Of a stretch of DNA of 61,825 bases, positions 1 to 7,989 are shown piece by piece (position 1 is the first letter of the stretch; each line of letters opens with the position of its first letter). The position numbers and the translations under genes are program-made. The DNA is from CAVPOO01 sp963707015 (GTDB taxonomy: Bacteria > Pseudomonadota > Gammaproteobacteria > Thiohalobacterales > Thiohalobacteraceae): positions 1 through 61,825 of the forward strand of contig CAVPOO010000003.1 in the NCBI GenBank assembly GCA_963707015.1, given 5' to 3'. Under the pieces are notes generated by a model that did no database searches, was not told where the DNA came from, and saw nothing but the letters and a program-made list of their open reading frames with translations.

Positions 1-71
1 GCATGTCCAATAAGCGGATTCTGGCCACGATGCCGCGATCTCAGCGCACGAAGACACGCAGATCCCGGAAT

Positions 72-90
72 AAAACCGCCCTGGCGGGCA
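72..90 (-). terminator. possible intrinsic terminator of adk
   Basis: Read on the minus strand, a short GC hairpin (CCGCC / GGCGG with a 2-nt loop) is followed directly by a T-run (TTTTATT). It lies about 75 bp beyond the adk stop codon and downstream of a short degenerate heptamer-repeat remnant. The stem is only 5-6 bp, so the call is moderate. Confidence 0.4.
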
Positions 91-118
91 GAGTTCGTGT
101 TCTGTGTGGAGCCCCCCC

Positions 119-150
119 TCACGCCTGACTCCTGGATTCTGGATCCCCGC
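119..150 (-). repeat. degenerate heptamer-repeat remnant
   Basis: This short stretch contains CTCACGC, CTGACTC, CTGGATT units, the same 7-bp vocabulary as the large arrays elsewhere in the window. It lies just beyond the adk stop codon with its purine-rich strand in the adk mRNA sense, the arrangement seen at the other arrays. Confidence 0.5.
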
Positions 151-162
151 CTTTCCCTCCCC

Positions 163-1371
163 CTACCTTCGCGATCGGCCCTTCTTCACCGTTGCCGTCT
201 TGCGTGAAGGGGTCGGCTTTTTCGCGGCCGCCTTTTTCTTCGTCGTGATCTTCTTCGTGGCCGCTTTTTTCTTCGGCACCGGCGTTTTTTTCACCGTGGT
301 CTTCTTGCGCGTGGCGGACGTCGTAGCGCCAGACACTTTCTTCTTGGCCACCTTCTTTCTGGCGGCCGGTACCTTTTTCGCAATCACCTTCTTTTTTGTC
401 GCTGGCCGCTTCTTCGCGACCACCTTTTTCTTCGCTGCAGGTTTTGCCTTAGCTTTCCCGGCCGGCATCTTTTTCGCGCTTGCAGTCTTCTTAGCCGTCG
501 GCGCCTTCTTCGGCGCGGACGTCTTGCCGGCTGTTGTTTTCCTGGCCGGCACACTTTTCGTGACAGCCGCTTTCGCAGTAGCGGGTTTCTTCTGCGCGGC
601 CGCCTCGCCGGTATCCTTCGCGCCAGCCCGCCGCCCCCCCTTCTGCGCCGCCGCCACCCGCTGTGCCGCGATTGCCCTCGCGGCCTTCCCGCTTCGCCTG
701 CGCGATGTTGCAGATCGAGTCACAAGGGCAGCGTCGACCAGTTTGCACATCGTCTTGAAGACATCCGACTTCTCTCCAACGCCTTGTACAGTACGGAGTT
801 TCTCCTGATCCCGGTAATAATCGACCACCGGAACTGTCTGCGTTTCGTAGATCCTCAGGCGATTGCCGATCGTTTCTTCATTGTCGTCGGCACGGTGGCG
901 CAGGTTGGCCCCACACATATCGCAGAGCCCGTCCACGTGGGGTGGCGACGAGTAGACATTGCAGGTCCAGCCGCAGGACAGACAGGTACGCCTGCCTGTC
1001 ATACGCTGCATGAGAATGTCGAAATCGACCTCAATGAGAACCACCAGCTCGATTGGCCTGCCCAGTTCGTCAAGCAGCTGTTCGAGGGCCTGCGCCTGGG
1101 GAATGTTGCGGGGAAAACCGTCCAGAATGAATCCCTTGCGCGTGTCCGGCGTGGCGAGTCGCTCGCGGATTATGCCGAGCACGACCTCGTCCGAAACCAG
1201 TTGTCCGGCATCCATGGCGGCCTTGGCGAGGCGCCCCAGCGGTGTGCCCGCCGCCACCGCATCCCGGAGCAGATCCCCGGTGGAAATCTGGGGGATCTTG
1301 TACTTTTCCACCAGCAACTTGGCCTGCGTTCCCTTTCCGGTGCCAGGTGCGCCCAGCAGTACGATCCTCAT
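163..1371 (-). CDS. adk: adenylate kinase with a long lysine-rich C-terminal tail
   Basis: Catalyses ATP + AMP to 2 ADP. Residues 1-215 are a normal long-form adenylate kinase: P-loop GAPGTGKGTQ near residue 8, a DGFPRN motif near residue 85, and a LID carrying two CxxC pairs (CLSC and CDMC), which in this family bind zinc. Residues from about 216 to 402 are an unrelated basic tail rich in Lys, Ala and Thr with repeated AKK, KKxPA and TKKK units, resembling bacterial histone-H1-like or AlgP-like proteins. No stop or frame change separates the two parts. Known adenylate kinases end near residue 215-235, so the tail almost doubles the protein. It could bind nucleic acid or polyphosphate; that is inference. 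pfp, hppA and ppa follow on the opposite strand. Confidence 0.93.
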   Translation of the reverse strand: MRIVLLGAPGTGKGTQAKLLVEKYKIPQISTGDLLRDAVAAGTPLGRLAKAAMDAGQLVSDEVVLGIIRERLATPDTRKGFILDGFPRNIPQAQALEQLLDELGRPIELVVLIEVDFDILMQRMTGRRTCLSCGWTCNVYSSPPHVDGLCDMCGANLRHRADDNEETIGNRLRIYETQTVPVVDYYRDQEKLRTVQGVGEKSDVFKTMCKLVDAALVTRSATSRRRSGKAARAIAAQRVAAAQKGGRRAGAKDTGEAAAQKKPATAKAAVTKSVPARKTTAGKTSAPKKAPTAKKTASAKKMPAGKAKAKPAAKKKVVAKKRPATKKKVIAKKVPAARKKVAKKKVSGATTSATRKKTTVKKTPVPKKKAATKKITTKKKAAAKKPTPSRKTATVKKGRSRR

Positions 1372-1643
1372 TTTGCGTCATCCCCTTCAGTTATTTCTTG
1401 TTCTACCAAGAGCTTAACCCATAGTCCCGCAAAGTTTTTTCCATGCGCATATACAATTTTTTAGATGGCCGCGGTCGCGGGGTGCCGTTAAGCTACCTTT
1501 TCCGCATGGCATCAGTCAACGAAGTTCATGAATAGGATCGGGTTTTGCGGTATCCTTCCCGCCCGGCCGCATCACGCATGGCGGCTGGGAGCCCGAGAAG
1601 ACAACAGCAGCAATACCGCGCAGAGCTCAGGGGATTACAGCCA

Positions 1644-1985
1644 GTGAAAGCAATTCCGGATTTCAGTGACACTGAATTGTGGTCCGTCAAGACGGCACTC
1701 AAAGAACGGTTCGGCCAGGACGTCGAAGTGGAGCTCGCCGAAACGGAGTTGCGTCTCAATCCCCACACCAGTCAACTGACGAGCTGTCCGGCAATCTACT
1801 GGAACTGGGATGACTGCAATTTCATCATCTCAAAAACGGGCGAAGACCGTTACCAGAGCCAGTTTTTCTATCGGCTGCATCAGATGTTCAGTACCGGCAT
1901 CGAAGAGTATGACGATATCACTGAGTGTGTCGTGACGCTGCTACAGGTGCAGGCGGATCAGGCAGCACTGGAGGCGGAAAAATAA
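1644..1985 (+). CDS. conserved hypothetical protein, 113 aa
   Basis: I do not recognise the family. The reading frame is open from 1545, but the GTG at 1644, with AGGGG about ten bases upstream, is the better start because the sequence before it is low-complexity (Arg/Gln rich). The protein is acidic and soluble, with no signal peptide or membrane segment, and has Trp/Tyr-rich stretches (IYWNWDDCNF, FFYRLHQMF). It lies between adk (opposite strand) and pfp (same strand, about 220 bp downstream). The good start and plausible amino-acid composition support a real gene; a function cannot be assigned. Confidence 0.65.
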   Translation: MKAIPDFSDTELWSVKTALKERFGQDVEVELAETELRLNPHTSQLTSCPAIYWNWDDCNFIISKTGEDRYQSQFFYRLHQMFSTGIEEYDDITECVVTLLQVQADQAALEAEK

Positions 1986-2205
1986 TCCCCGAGGGGAATA
2001 CCTGATCGGCCGAGGCCATAGTGGCCGGAAACAGCGGGAAACAGAATACGGAAGACAGCGCGGAGCAAGCGGGCGCCAGAAACGGGAGCGCACCCGGATA
2101 GTCGCCGGGGCTGCACCCGTTTCCGGAGGGGACGGATCACGCGGTGTGTCGCTTTCTTCTGAAAGCTGAATGCAACCTTTAACGAGAACAGGAGTATCCA
2201 CATCG

Positions 2206-3483
2206 ATGGCGAAATCAACCGGGAAGAAAAATGCCTTTTATGCCCAGTCCGGCGGTGTAACTGCCGTCATCAATGCCAGCGCGTGCGGCGTGATTGAGAC
2301 GGCACGCAAACACAAGGACAGGATCGGGAAGGTCTATGCGGGCCGGAACGGCATTATCGGGGCCCTGACCGAAGACCTGATCGACACCAGCAAGGAGTCA
2401 GCACGTAATATTGCGGCGCTGCGCCATACGCCGAGTGGTGCCTTCGGTTCCTGCCGATACAAACTCAAGAGCCTCGAGGAAAACCAGCGTGAATACGAGC
2501 GCCTGATCGAGGTCTTCGAGGCGCATAACATCGGCTATTTCTTCTACAACGGCGGCGGAGATTCGGCCGATACCTGCCTCAAGGTATCGCAGCTGTCGAA
2601 GGCAACGGGCTACCCTATCCAGGCCATCCATGTGCCGAAGACGGTCGACAACGACCTGCCGATTACGGACAACTGTCCAGGCTTTGGCTCTGTGGCCAAA
2701 TATATTGCCATCTCAACCCGCGAGGCCAGCTTTGATGTGGCCTCCATGGCCAAGACCTCGACCAAGGTCTTTGTTCTCGAGGTGATGGGCCGCCACGCGG
2801 GCTGGATTGCCGCCGCCGGAGGCCTGGCCGCAACCGAGGACTGCGATCTGCCGATCATTATTCTGTTCCCCGAGGTAACCTTCAGCCAGACCAAGTTCCT
2901 CGCCCTGGTAAAAGAAAAAGTCAACAAATATGGCTACGTATCCATCGTTGTCTCGGAGGGTGTGCGTGATCGCAGTGGCAAGTTCCTGGCTGATGCCGGT
3001 ACCCGCGATGCCTTTGGTCATGCCCAGCTGGGTGGCGTAGCCCCGGTCATCGCCAACCTGGTCCGCGACAAACTCGGTTACAAGTATCACTGGGCGGTTG
3101 CGGATTATCTGCAGCGCGCCGCACGGCATATTGCATCGAAAACAGACGTGGAGCAGGCTTATGCCCTGGGCAAGGCAGGCGTACAGCTGGCGCTCGCCGG
3201 CAAGAACTCGGTCATGCCCACGGTCGTGCGCACAAGCACCAGACCCTATCGCTGGAAAGTGGGCGAGGCCAGGCTTTCGCGTGTGGCCAATGTCGAAAAG
3301 ATGATGCCAGAGAATTTCATCACCCGCGACGGCTTTGGCATTACCAGCAAGTGCCGGGACTACCTGGAGCCGCTTATCCAGGGTGAGGACTACCCGCCCT
3401 ATGGCAAGGACGGTATGCCGAAGTACGTGCAACTCAGGAATGTGGCAGTCAAGAAAAAGCTCAGCGAGTTCATTCTGAAATAA
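2206..3483 (+). CDS. pfp: pyrophosphate-type 6-phosphofructokinase
   Basis: Interconverts fructose 6-phosphate and fructose 1,6-bisphosphate; the PPi-linked class works reversibly in glycolysis and gluconeogenesis. The 425-aa protein has the PFK motifs GGGDSAD (phosphoryl-donor loop), PKTVDNDLP (catalytic loop) and MGRHAGW. The PKT version of the catalytic loop, where ATP enzymes have PGT, marks the PPi-dependent group. The ATG at 2206 is preceded by GGAG and begins MAKSTGKK; the ATG at 2170 would add 12 poor residues. A strong hairpin follows the stop. Co-location with a membrane pyrophosphatase (hppA) and a soluble one (ppa) supports PPi use; in methanotrophs pfp and the H+-PPase gene are known neighbours. 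Confidence 0.9.
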   Translation: MAKSTGKKNAFYAQSGGVTAVINASACGVIETARKHKDRIGKVYAGRNGIIGALTEDLIDTSKESARNIAALRHTPSGAFGSCRYKLKSLEENQREYERLIEVFEAHNIGYFFYNGGGDSADTCLKVSQLSKATGYPIQAIHVPKTVDNDLPITDNCPGFGSVAKYIAISTREASFDVASMAKTSTKVFVLEVMGRHAGWIAAAGGLAATEDCDLPIIILFPEVTFSQTKFLALVKEKVNKYGYVSIVVSEGVRDRSGKFLADAGTRDAFGHAQLGGVAPVIANLVRDKLGYKYHWAVADYLQRAARHIASKTDVEQAYALGKAGVQLALAGKNSVMPTVVRTSTRPYRWKVGEARLSRVANVEKMMPENFITRDGFGITSKCRDYLEPLIQGEDYPPYGKDGMPKYVQLRNVAVKKKLSEFILK

Positions 3484-3493
3484 TGATAAGCGA

Positions 3494-3520
3494 GGAAAAG
3501 GGGCTGCACGCCCCTTTTCC
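3494..3520 (+). terminator. hairpin after pfp, likely terminator or attenuator
   Basis: A perfect 11-bp stem (GGAAAAGGGGC / GCCCCTTTTCC) with a 5-nt loop starts 11 bp after the pfp stop. There is no separate T-run; the Ts lie inside the 3' arm. It could end most pfp transcripts while letting some continue into the small gene and hppA. Confidence 0.6.
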
Positions 3521-3532
3521 ATAACACCCGCT

Positions 3533-3730
3533 ATGACATTACAACGCGCGCGAGAACTTCTGCAGATACAGGTCGGCCTGGGTAGCGGTTACAACCGCAA
3601 TTCTGCCCGGCTCATTCTGGCTGAAGTTCAAAAGGAACATGGCCAGGCTGCGGTGGACCAGTTGATCCGCGACCTCGGACTTGAACAGGGCTTCGGATTC
3701 AAGCCAGGCACACACTTTCCCGCGCCATGA
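3533..3730 (+). CDS. small conserved hypothetical protein, 65 aa
   Basis: This small soluble protein (MTLQRARELL...) has a helical, amphipathic first half and ends in HFPAP. I believe close relatives occur as short hypothetical proteins in gammaproteobacteria, but I cannot name a family. It starts 50 bp after pfp, just past the pfp hairpin, and ends 58 bp before hppA, so it is probably in the same transcription unit. Good charge distribution and codon use, and the absence of a credible overlapping gene, support it being coding. No catalytic or metal motif is visible, and no function is proposed. Confidence 0.7.
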   Translation: MTLQRARELLQIQVGLGSGYNRNSARLILAEVQKEHGQAAVDQLIRDLGLEQGFGFKPGTHFPAP

Positions 3731-3787
3731 AATCCCGTACCGATCGTTTCTTTCACAGGCAAGGCTCACAACCATGGAGGACTCCGA

Positions 3788-5830
3788 ATGTCTGTTGAGC
3801 TCATTTTTTCACTCCTGTGCGCCGCGGGCGCACTTGTCTATGGTGTCGTATCAGTCAAATGGATTCTCAGCAAACCCGCCGGCAGTCCACGCATGCAAGA
3901 GATTGCCAGCGCGATTCAGGAGGGCGCCAAGGCCTATCTCAATCGCCAGTACTCGACGATCTCGATAGCCGGAATCGTGTTGCTGGTCATCGTCGGCTAC
4001 TTTCTGAACTGGGCGACTGCAATCGGCTTTGGCATCGGCGCCGTTTTCTCGGGGCTTGCCGGCTACATCGGTATGAACATTTCGGTACGTGCCAATGTCC
4101 GCACTGCAGAGGCGGCCAACGAGGGCCTCAATGCGGCAATGCAGATCGCATTTCGCGGTGGCGCCATCACTGGCATGCTGGTAGTCGGACTCGGTCTGCT
4201 CGGGGTTGCCGGCTACTATGCCATCCTGCTGGCCATGCAGGTCGAAGATCCCCTGCACGCGCTGGTGGGTCTTGCCTTCGGTGGTTCGCTGATATCCATT
4301 TTCGCGCGACTCGGTGGCGGCATCTTTACCAAGGGTGCCGACGTTGGCGCCGATATTGTTGGCAAGGTTGAGGCCGGCATCCCGGAGGATGACCCGCGCA
4401 ACCCGGCTGTGATTGCGGACAATGTGGGTGACAACGTCGGCGACTGCGCAGGCATGGCAGCCGACCTGTTCGAGACCTATGCCGTCACCGTCGTTGCGAG
4501 CATGCTGCTCGGCGGACTCATGCTCGAGAGTGCCGGCGCGGCATCGGCCGTTTATCCTCTGGTTCTCGGCGGCGTCTCCATCATTGCGTCTATCGTCGGC
4601 ACCTATTTCGTCAAGGCGCGTGAAGGCGGCAAGATCATGAATGCCCTGTACCGGGGTCTGATCGTTGCCGGGGTGCTCGCGGCGCTCGCCTTCTATCCGG
4701 TCACCCTCTGGCTGATGGGTGAGACCATCGTCGTGGAGGGCGAGTCGCTGTCCAGCGTGAACCTGTATTTCGCCGCCCTCATCGGCCTGGCGCTCACCGC
4801 CGCCATGGTGGTGATTACCGAGTACTACACTGCCACCGAGTACAGCCCGGTACGGCACATCGCCGAGGCTTCCACCACCGGCGATGGCACCAACGTCATT
4901 GCCGGGCTCGGAGTATCGATGAAGGCCACGGCCCTGCCGGTACTTGCAGTCTGCGCGAGCATCTGGGGCGCGCATGAGCTTGCCGGCCTTTACGGCATTG
5001 CCATTGCAGCGACCTCCATGCTCTCCATGACGGGCATCATCGTCGCACTCGACGCCTATGGTCCGATCACGGACAACGCCGGAGGGATCGCCGAGATGGC
5101 CGAGCTCGATGAAAAGATCCGCGCCATCACCGATCCCCTCGACGCAGTGGGAAATACCACCAAGGCCGTGACCAAGGGGTACGCGATCGGCTCTGCCGGG
5201 CTTGCCGCGCTGGTGCTGTTCGCGGACTACACGCATGGCCTGGAGAAAGCGGGGCACACTCTGAGCTTCGATCTATCTGACCACATGGTTATCATTGGCC
5301 TGTTTATCGGTGGCCTGATCCCCTATCTGTTCGGTGCCATGGCGATGGAGGCAGTCGGCCGGGCGGCAGGCGGCATTGTCAACGAGGTGCGCAGACAGTT
5401 CCGCGAGATGCCGGGCATCATGGACCACACGCAGAAACCGGATTACTCGCGTGCCGTCGACATGCTCACCAAGGCGGCAATCAAGGAGATGATAATTCCT
5501 TCTCTGCTGCCCGTACTGGCACCCGTCGTTATCGGTCTGCTGCTGGGACCGAAGGCATTGGGCGGCGTCCTGCTCGGCACGATCATCACCGGGCTCTTTG
5601 TCGCGATTTCCATGACTACCGGGGGCGGCGCCTGGGACAACGCCAAGAAGTATATCGAAGACGGTAACCTGGGCGGCAAGGGATCGGATGCGCACAAGGC
5701 CGCCGTCACCGGTGACACGGTGGGTGACCCCTACAAGGACACGGCAGGCCCTGCGATTAACCCGCTGATCAAGATTATTAATATTGTTGCGTTGCTGATT
5801 GTTCCGCTGCTCCCCTCTGTGCCTGTCTGA
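3788..5830 (+). CDS. hppA: K+-independent proton-translocating membrane pyrophosphatase
   Basis: Couples PPi hydrolysis to ion export across the inner membrane. The 680-aa protein has about 16 hydrophobic segments. The substrate-binding block DVGADIVGKVE...PEDDPRNP...DNVGDNVGDCAGMAADLFE lies near residues 180-235. GNTTK near residue 459 has Lys where K+-dependent enzymes have Ala, so this is the K+-independent class, which pumps H+ rather than Na+. The ATG at 3788 follows GGAGGACTCCGA. The last codons and the TGA stop lie inside the left terminal repeat of a MITE-like element (5820-5978), so the C-terminus (SVPV) may have been altered by that insertion. Neighbours pfp and ppa share the PPi pool. 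Confidence 0.96.
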   Translation: MSVELIFSLLCAAGALVYGVVSVKWILSKPAGSPRMQEIASAIQEGAKAYLNRQYSTISIAGIVLLVIVGYFLNWATAIGFGIGAVFSGLAGYIGMNISVRANVRTAEAANEGLNAAMQIAFRGGAITGMLVVGLGLLGVAGYYAILLAMQVEDPLHALVGLAFGGSLISIFARLGGGIFTKGADVGADIVGKVEAGIPEDDPRNPAVIADNVGDNVGDCAGMAADLFETYAVTVVASMLLGGLMLESAGAASAVYPLVLGGVSIIASIVGTYFVKAREGGKIMNALYRGLIVAGVLAALAFYPVTLWLMGETIVVEGESLSSVNLYFAALIGLALTAAMVVITEYYTATEYSPVRHIAEASTTGDGTNVIAGLGVSMKATALPVLAVCASIWGAHELAGLYGIAIAATSMLSMTGIIVALDAYGPITDNAGGIAEMAELDEKIRAITDPLDAVGNTTKAVTKGYAIGSAGLAALVLFADYTHGLEKAGHTLSFDLSDHMVIIGLFIGGLIPYLFGAMAMEAVGRAAGGIVNEVRRQFREMPGIMDHTQKPDYSRAVDMLTKAAIKEMIIPSLLPVLAPVVIGLLLGPKALGGVLLGTIITGLFVAISMTTGGGAWDNAKKYIEDGNLGGKGSDAHKAAVTGDTVGDPYKDTAGPAINPLIKIINIVALLIVPLLPSVPV

Positions 5831-5978
5831 CTCAGGGGTTTGTAACGAGGCAGGTGGGAGAGTGAGCACAAAGCATCGCGCTTTCGAGGCGCCTAGTGTG
5901 CCCTACGCAACGAGAAAGCAGGAGGCTTTCGGCCGCTCTCCCACCGCCGCAGTAGAATCAGCCTGAGTCCGAAAGACT
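5820..5978 (+). mobile_element. MITE-like element, decayed copy
   Basis: This is a 159-bp near-copy, in opposite orientation, of the 160-bp element at 45636-45795; long blocks match (GACGAGGCAGGTGGGAGAG, CCTACGCAACGAGAAAGC, GCAGTAGAATCAGCCT). Its ends are degenerate versions of the 17-bp terminal repeats of the other copy. It carries no gene. Its left end overlaps the 3' end of hppA and provides the stop codon. Confidence 0.8.
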
Positions 5979-6007
5979 CCCAGGTCAGGAATGAGGAGAA
6001 ACGATCA

Positions 6008-6193
6008 GCCATCGAATCCACGGAAAAAACACCGAACAAGCTACCTCGCGCCGCAAACGGCGGAGGCTCGGCCTGAGTTACTCGAAAACTGCGTTTTCTC
6101 ATTGCAGCAGCCTCTCGGAATTTAACAGCTTGGCAGGAAGTACATACTGATAAATCAATAAGTTTTCCGTGGATTCTGTGGATTGCCTGGCCA
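6008..6193. repeat. inverted pair of CCACGG/CCGTGG elements without cargo
   Basis: A left-type unit (GAATCCACGGAAAAAACACCG) sits at 6008-6036 and a right-type unit (TTTTCCGTGGATTCTGTGG) at 6161-6193, facing each other across about 125 bp in which I see no gene. They are degenerate copies of the ends of the GxxExxY cassette at 57857-58392. The rest of 5979-6287 holds nothing else I can identify. Confidence 0.6.
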
Positions 6194-6287
6194 TTATTGC
6201 GGGGCCTGGTCGTGCAGGCTTGGCAGTGTGCTGGCTACTGCAGCCGCAATGCACATTCCGTCCATTGTTCCCAACACCTGACCGAAA

Positions 6288-6308
6288 GGGCCGCTATAAT
6301 AGCGGCCC
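6288..6308 (+). promoter_or_regulatory. palindrome containing TATAAT upstream of ppa
   Basis: A perfect 9-bp inverted repeat (GGGCCGCTA / TAGCGGCCC, loop TAA) holds a consensus -10 hexamer, TATAAT, at 6295-6300, 35 bp before the ppa start codon. No good -35 is visible at 16-18 bp. It may be an operator over the promoter or a 5'UTR hairpin. Confidence 0.5.
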
Positions 6309-6334
6309 AGGTCTTTGCCGGAGTGAGGCGTCCC

Positions 6335-6883
6335 ATGAACCTTGACCGTGTTAATTCGGGACGTGATGTCCCCAACAACATCAATGTCATCATCGAGATT
6401 CCGGCCAACAGTGAGCCGGTAAAGTACGAGCTGGACAAGGAAACCGGCGCCATGTTCGTCGATCGTTTCATGAATACCGCCATGCGTTACCCGTGCAATT
6501 ACGGCTATGTTCCCCATACGCTGTCAGCCGATGGCGACCCCGTGGACGTGCTGGTCGTGACCTCGGTACCCCTCATCAGTGGATCAGTGATCCGCTGCCG
6601 CCCCGTGGGCGTCCTCAAAATGACCGATGAGTCCGGCGACGACGCCAAGGTCCTGGCTGTCCCTACCGACAAGCTGTCGCGGCTGTACCGGAATGTACAG
6701 GATTTCCGTGATCTTCCGGAGGTAACGCTCGAGCAGATTGCACACTTCTTTGAACACTACAAGGATCTGGATGAAGGCAAGTGGGTGCGCGTCGAAGGCT
6801 GGGCTGGTGTGGACGAGGCCAAAGCGGAAATCATGGCGAGTATGCAGATGTACAAGGATGCGCCGGAGAAGCCGAATTTCTGA
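6335..6883 (+). CDS. ppa: inorganic pyrophosphatase (family I)
   Basis: Hydrolyses PPi to two phosphates in the cytoplasm. The 182-aa length is typical. Family motifs are visible: EIPANSEPVKYE near the N-terminus, YPCNYGYVPHT, and the metal-binding block DGDPVDVLV with its conserved Asp residues. The frame is open upstream to 6197, but the ATG at 6335 (MNLDRV) follows GGAGTGAGG at normal spacing and matches the family start. It is the third PPi enzyme within 5 kb, after pfp and hppA. A cell with both a PPi-driven pump and a soluble PPase must balance energy saving against PPi removal; regulation of ppa may therefore matter, and a palindrome overlaps its probable promoter. Confidence 0.96.
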   Translation: MNLDRVNSGRDVPNNINVIIEIPANSEPVKYELDKETGAMFVDRFMNTAMRYPCNYGYVPHTLSADGDPVDVLVVTSVPLISGSVIRCRPVGVLKMTDESGDDAKVLAVPTDKLSRLYRNVQDFRDLPEVTLEQIAHFFEHYKDLDEGKWVRVEGWAGVDEAKAEIMASMQMYKDAPEKPNF

Positions 6884-6928
6884 GTTCGAGCAGCAGGGAA
6901 CCTATCGCTGGAACCGGCAACTTCAAGA

Positions 6929-7456
6929 GTGAAAATCTGCATCGTTTCCGACAGCCATGACAACCGCGCCTTGCTCGAGGCGGCGGTCGCTGATGCTGTG
7001 CAATCAGGTGCCGAGGCAGTCCTGCACTGTGGTGATGTCGTAGCGCCCAGCACGCTCGCGACGCTGCAGAGGTTCCGACTGCCCGTCCATGTAATTCATG
7101 GCAATAACACAGGTGATCTATACACAATGGGCCGCGTTTCGCAACGACCGGGTAGTGTTGTCCGCTACTACGGACAGGATGCAGGTTTTGAACTGGCAGG
7201 CCGCCGCATTTTTCTTGTCCACTACCCCCATTACGCACGCGCCATGGCAACAACCGGTGACTGGGATCTCGTCTGCTGCGGCCACGACCATACGCCTGAC
7301 ATCCGCTCTATCGAAAATATCAGGAATGGCGTCAGCTGTCTGGTGAATCCGGGCACGGTGGGAGGAATTGATGCGCCAGCGACTTATGCGTTTGGAGATC
7401 TCGAAGAGATGGCGTTTGAGATCCGACGCGTACCACAGACCTTGCATGAAGGGTGA
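6929..7456 (+). CDS. metallophosphoesterase (YfcE/MJ0936-type phosphodiesterase)
   Basis: The 175-aa calcineurin-like phosphoesterase has the metal-binding signature in order: SDSHDN near residue 8, HCGDVV near residue 33, HGNNTGD near residue 58, a histidine in LVHYPHYA, and CGHDHTPD near residue 116. This small class hydrolyses phosphodiesters in the cytoplasm; the physiological substrate is unknown. The GTG start at 6929 (MKICIVSDSH) gives the canonical N-terminus. It lies 45 bp after ppa on the same strand, so the two may be co-transcribed. The 97 bp between it and moaE (opposite strand) hold nothing recognisable. Confidence 0.88.
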   Translation: MKICIVSDSHDNRALLEAAVADAVQSGAEAVLHCGDVVAPSTLATLQRFRLPVHVIHGNNTGDLYTMGRVSQRPGSVVRYYGQDAGFELAGRRIFLVHYPHYARAMATTGDWDLVCCGHDHTPDIRSIENIRNGVSCLVNPGTVGGIDAPATYAFGDLEEMAFEIRRVPQTLHEG

Positions 7457-7553
7457 AGTACGCAAAGCGTGGACACCCTTACTGGACGCGCAATCCGCTT
7501 ATCGCCCCAGAAAAGGCCTCAGACTGTTTGAGTCCTCACTCTTGGCTCGATGC

Positions 7554-7988
7554 TCAGGTATTCTTTTCCACCCATCGCGCCTTACCGCTTTTCAGCGTTT
7601 CCTTTTTCCAGAAAGGTGCCTGTGATTTCAGTTCCTCAATAAGGAAACGGCAGGCATCGAAGGCCGCTGCGCGATGCGCCGACCAGACAGCAACGAGCAC
7701 GATCGGGTCGCTGGGCGCCAGGTCCCCCACCCGATGCACGACCAGACTGTCGAGGATCGGCCAGCGTTGCGCGGCCTCCTGGCTGATCTTTTCCAGATAG
7801 GCCTCCGTCATGCCCGAATAGTGCTCAAGTGTCATGGACCGGACGCGATCGCCCTCGTTCACATCACGCATTGTGCCGACAAAGATCGCTGTAGCCCCAT
7901 ACTCACCTTCGCCTGCAAACTGATCTTTCTGATATTCACTCAGTGTCTGCCAGGGATCGAAAGGCGCCTGTCGAACCTCGATATACAT
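7554..7988 (-). CDS. moaE: molybdopterin synthase catalytic subunit
   Basis: The large subunit of molybdopterin synthase transfers sulfur from the MoaD thiocarboxylate to precursor Z (cPMP). The 144-aa protein has the family core: GATAIFVGTMRD, LEHYSGMTE, and the active-site block HRVGDLAPSDPIVLVAV...HRAAAFDACRF, followed by PFWKKE with the conserved Lys pair. The ATG at 7988 (MYIEVRQAPFD) is chosen because it matches the family start and sits directly at the end of moaD; the upstream ATG at 8060 would overlap moaD by about 70 bases. moaD and moaE are translationally linked, and moaC is divergent from them. Confidence 0.95.
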   Translation of the reverse strand: MYIEVRQAPFDPWQTLSEYQKDQFAGEGEYGATAIFVGTMRDVNEGDRVRSMTLEHYSGMTEAYLEKISQEAAQRWPILDSLVVHRVGDLAPSDPIVLVAVWSAHRAAAFDACRFLIEELKSQAPFWKKETLKSGKARWVEKNT

Positions 7989-7989
7989 C

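Noticed and set aside
104..808. 234-aa Phe-rich ORF opposite adk
   Set aside because: It is the antisense of the Lys-rich (AAG/AAA) adk tail; Lys codons read as Phe/Leu on the other strand.
3851..5257. 468-aa ORF opposite hppA
   Set aside because: Shadow of a well-supported gene; composition is not protein-like and no family motif is seen.
5893..6102. 69-aa ORF after hppA
   Set aside because: It lies within the decayed MITE copy and a CCACGG unit; no start signal or family.
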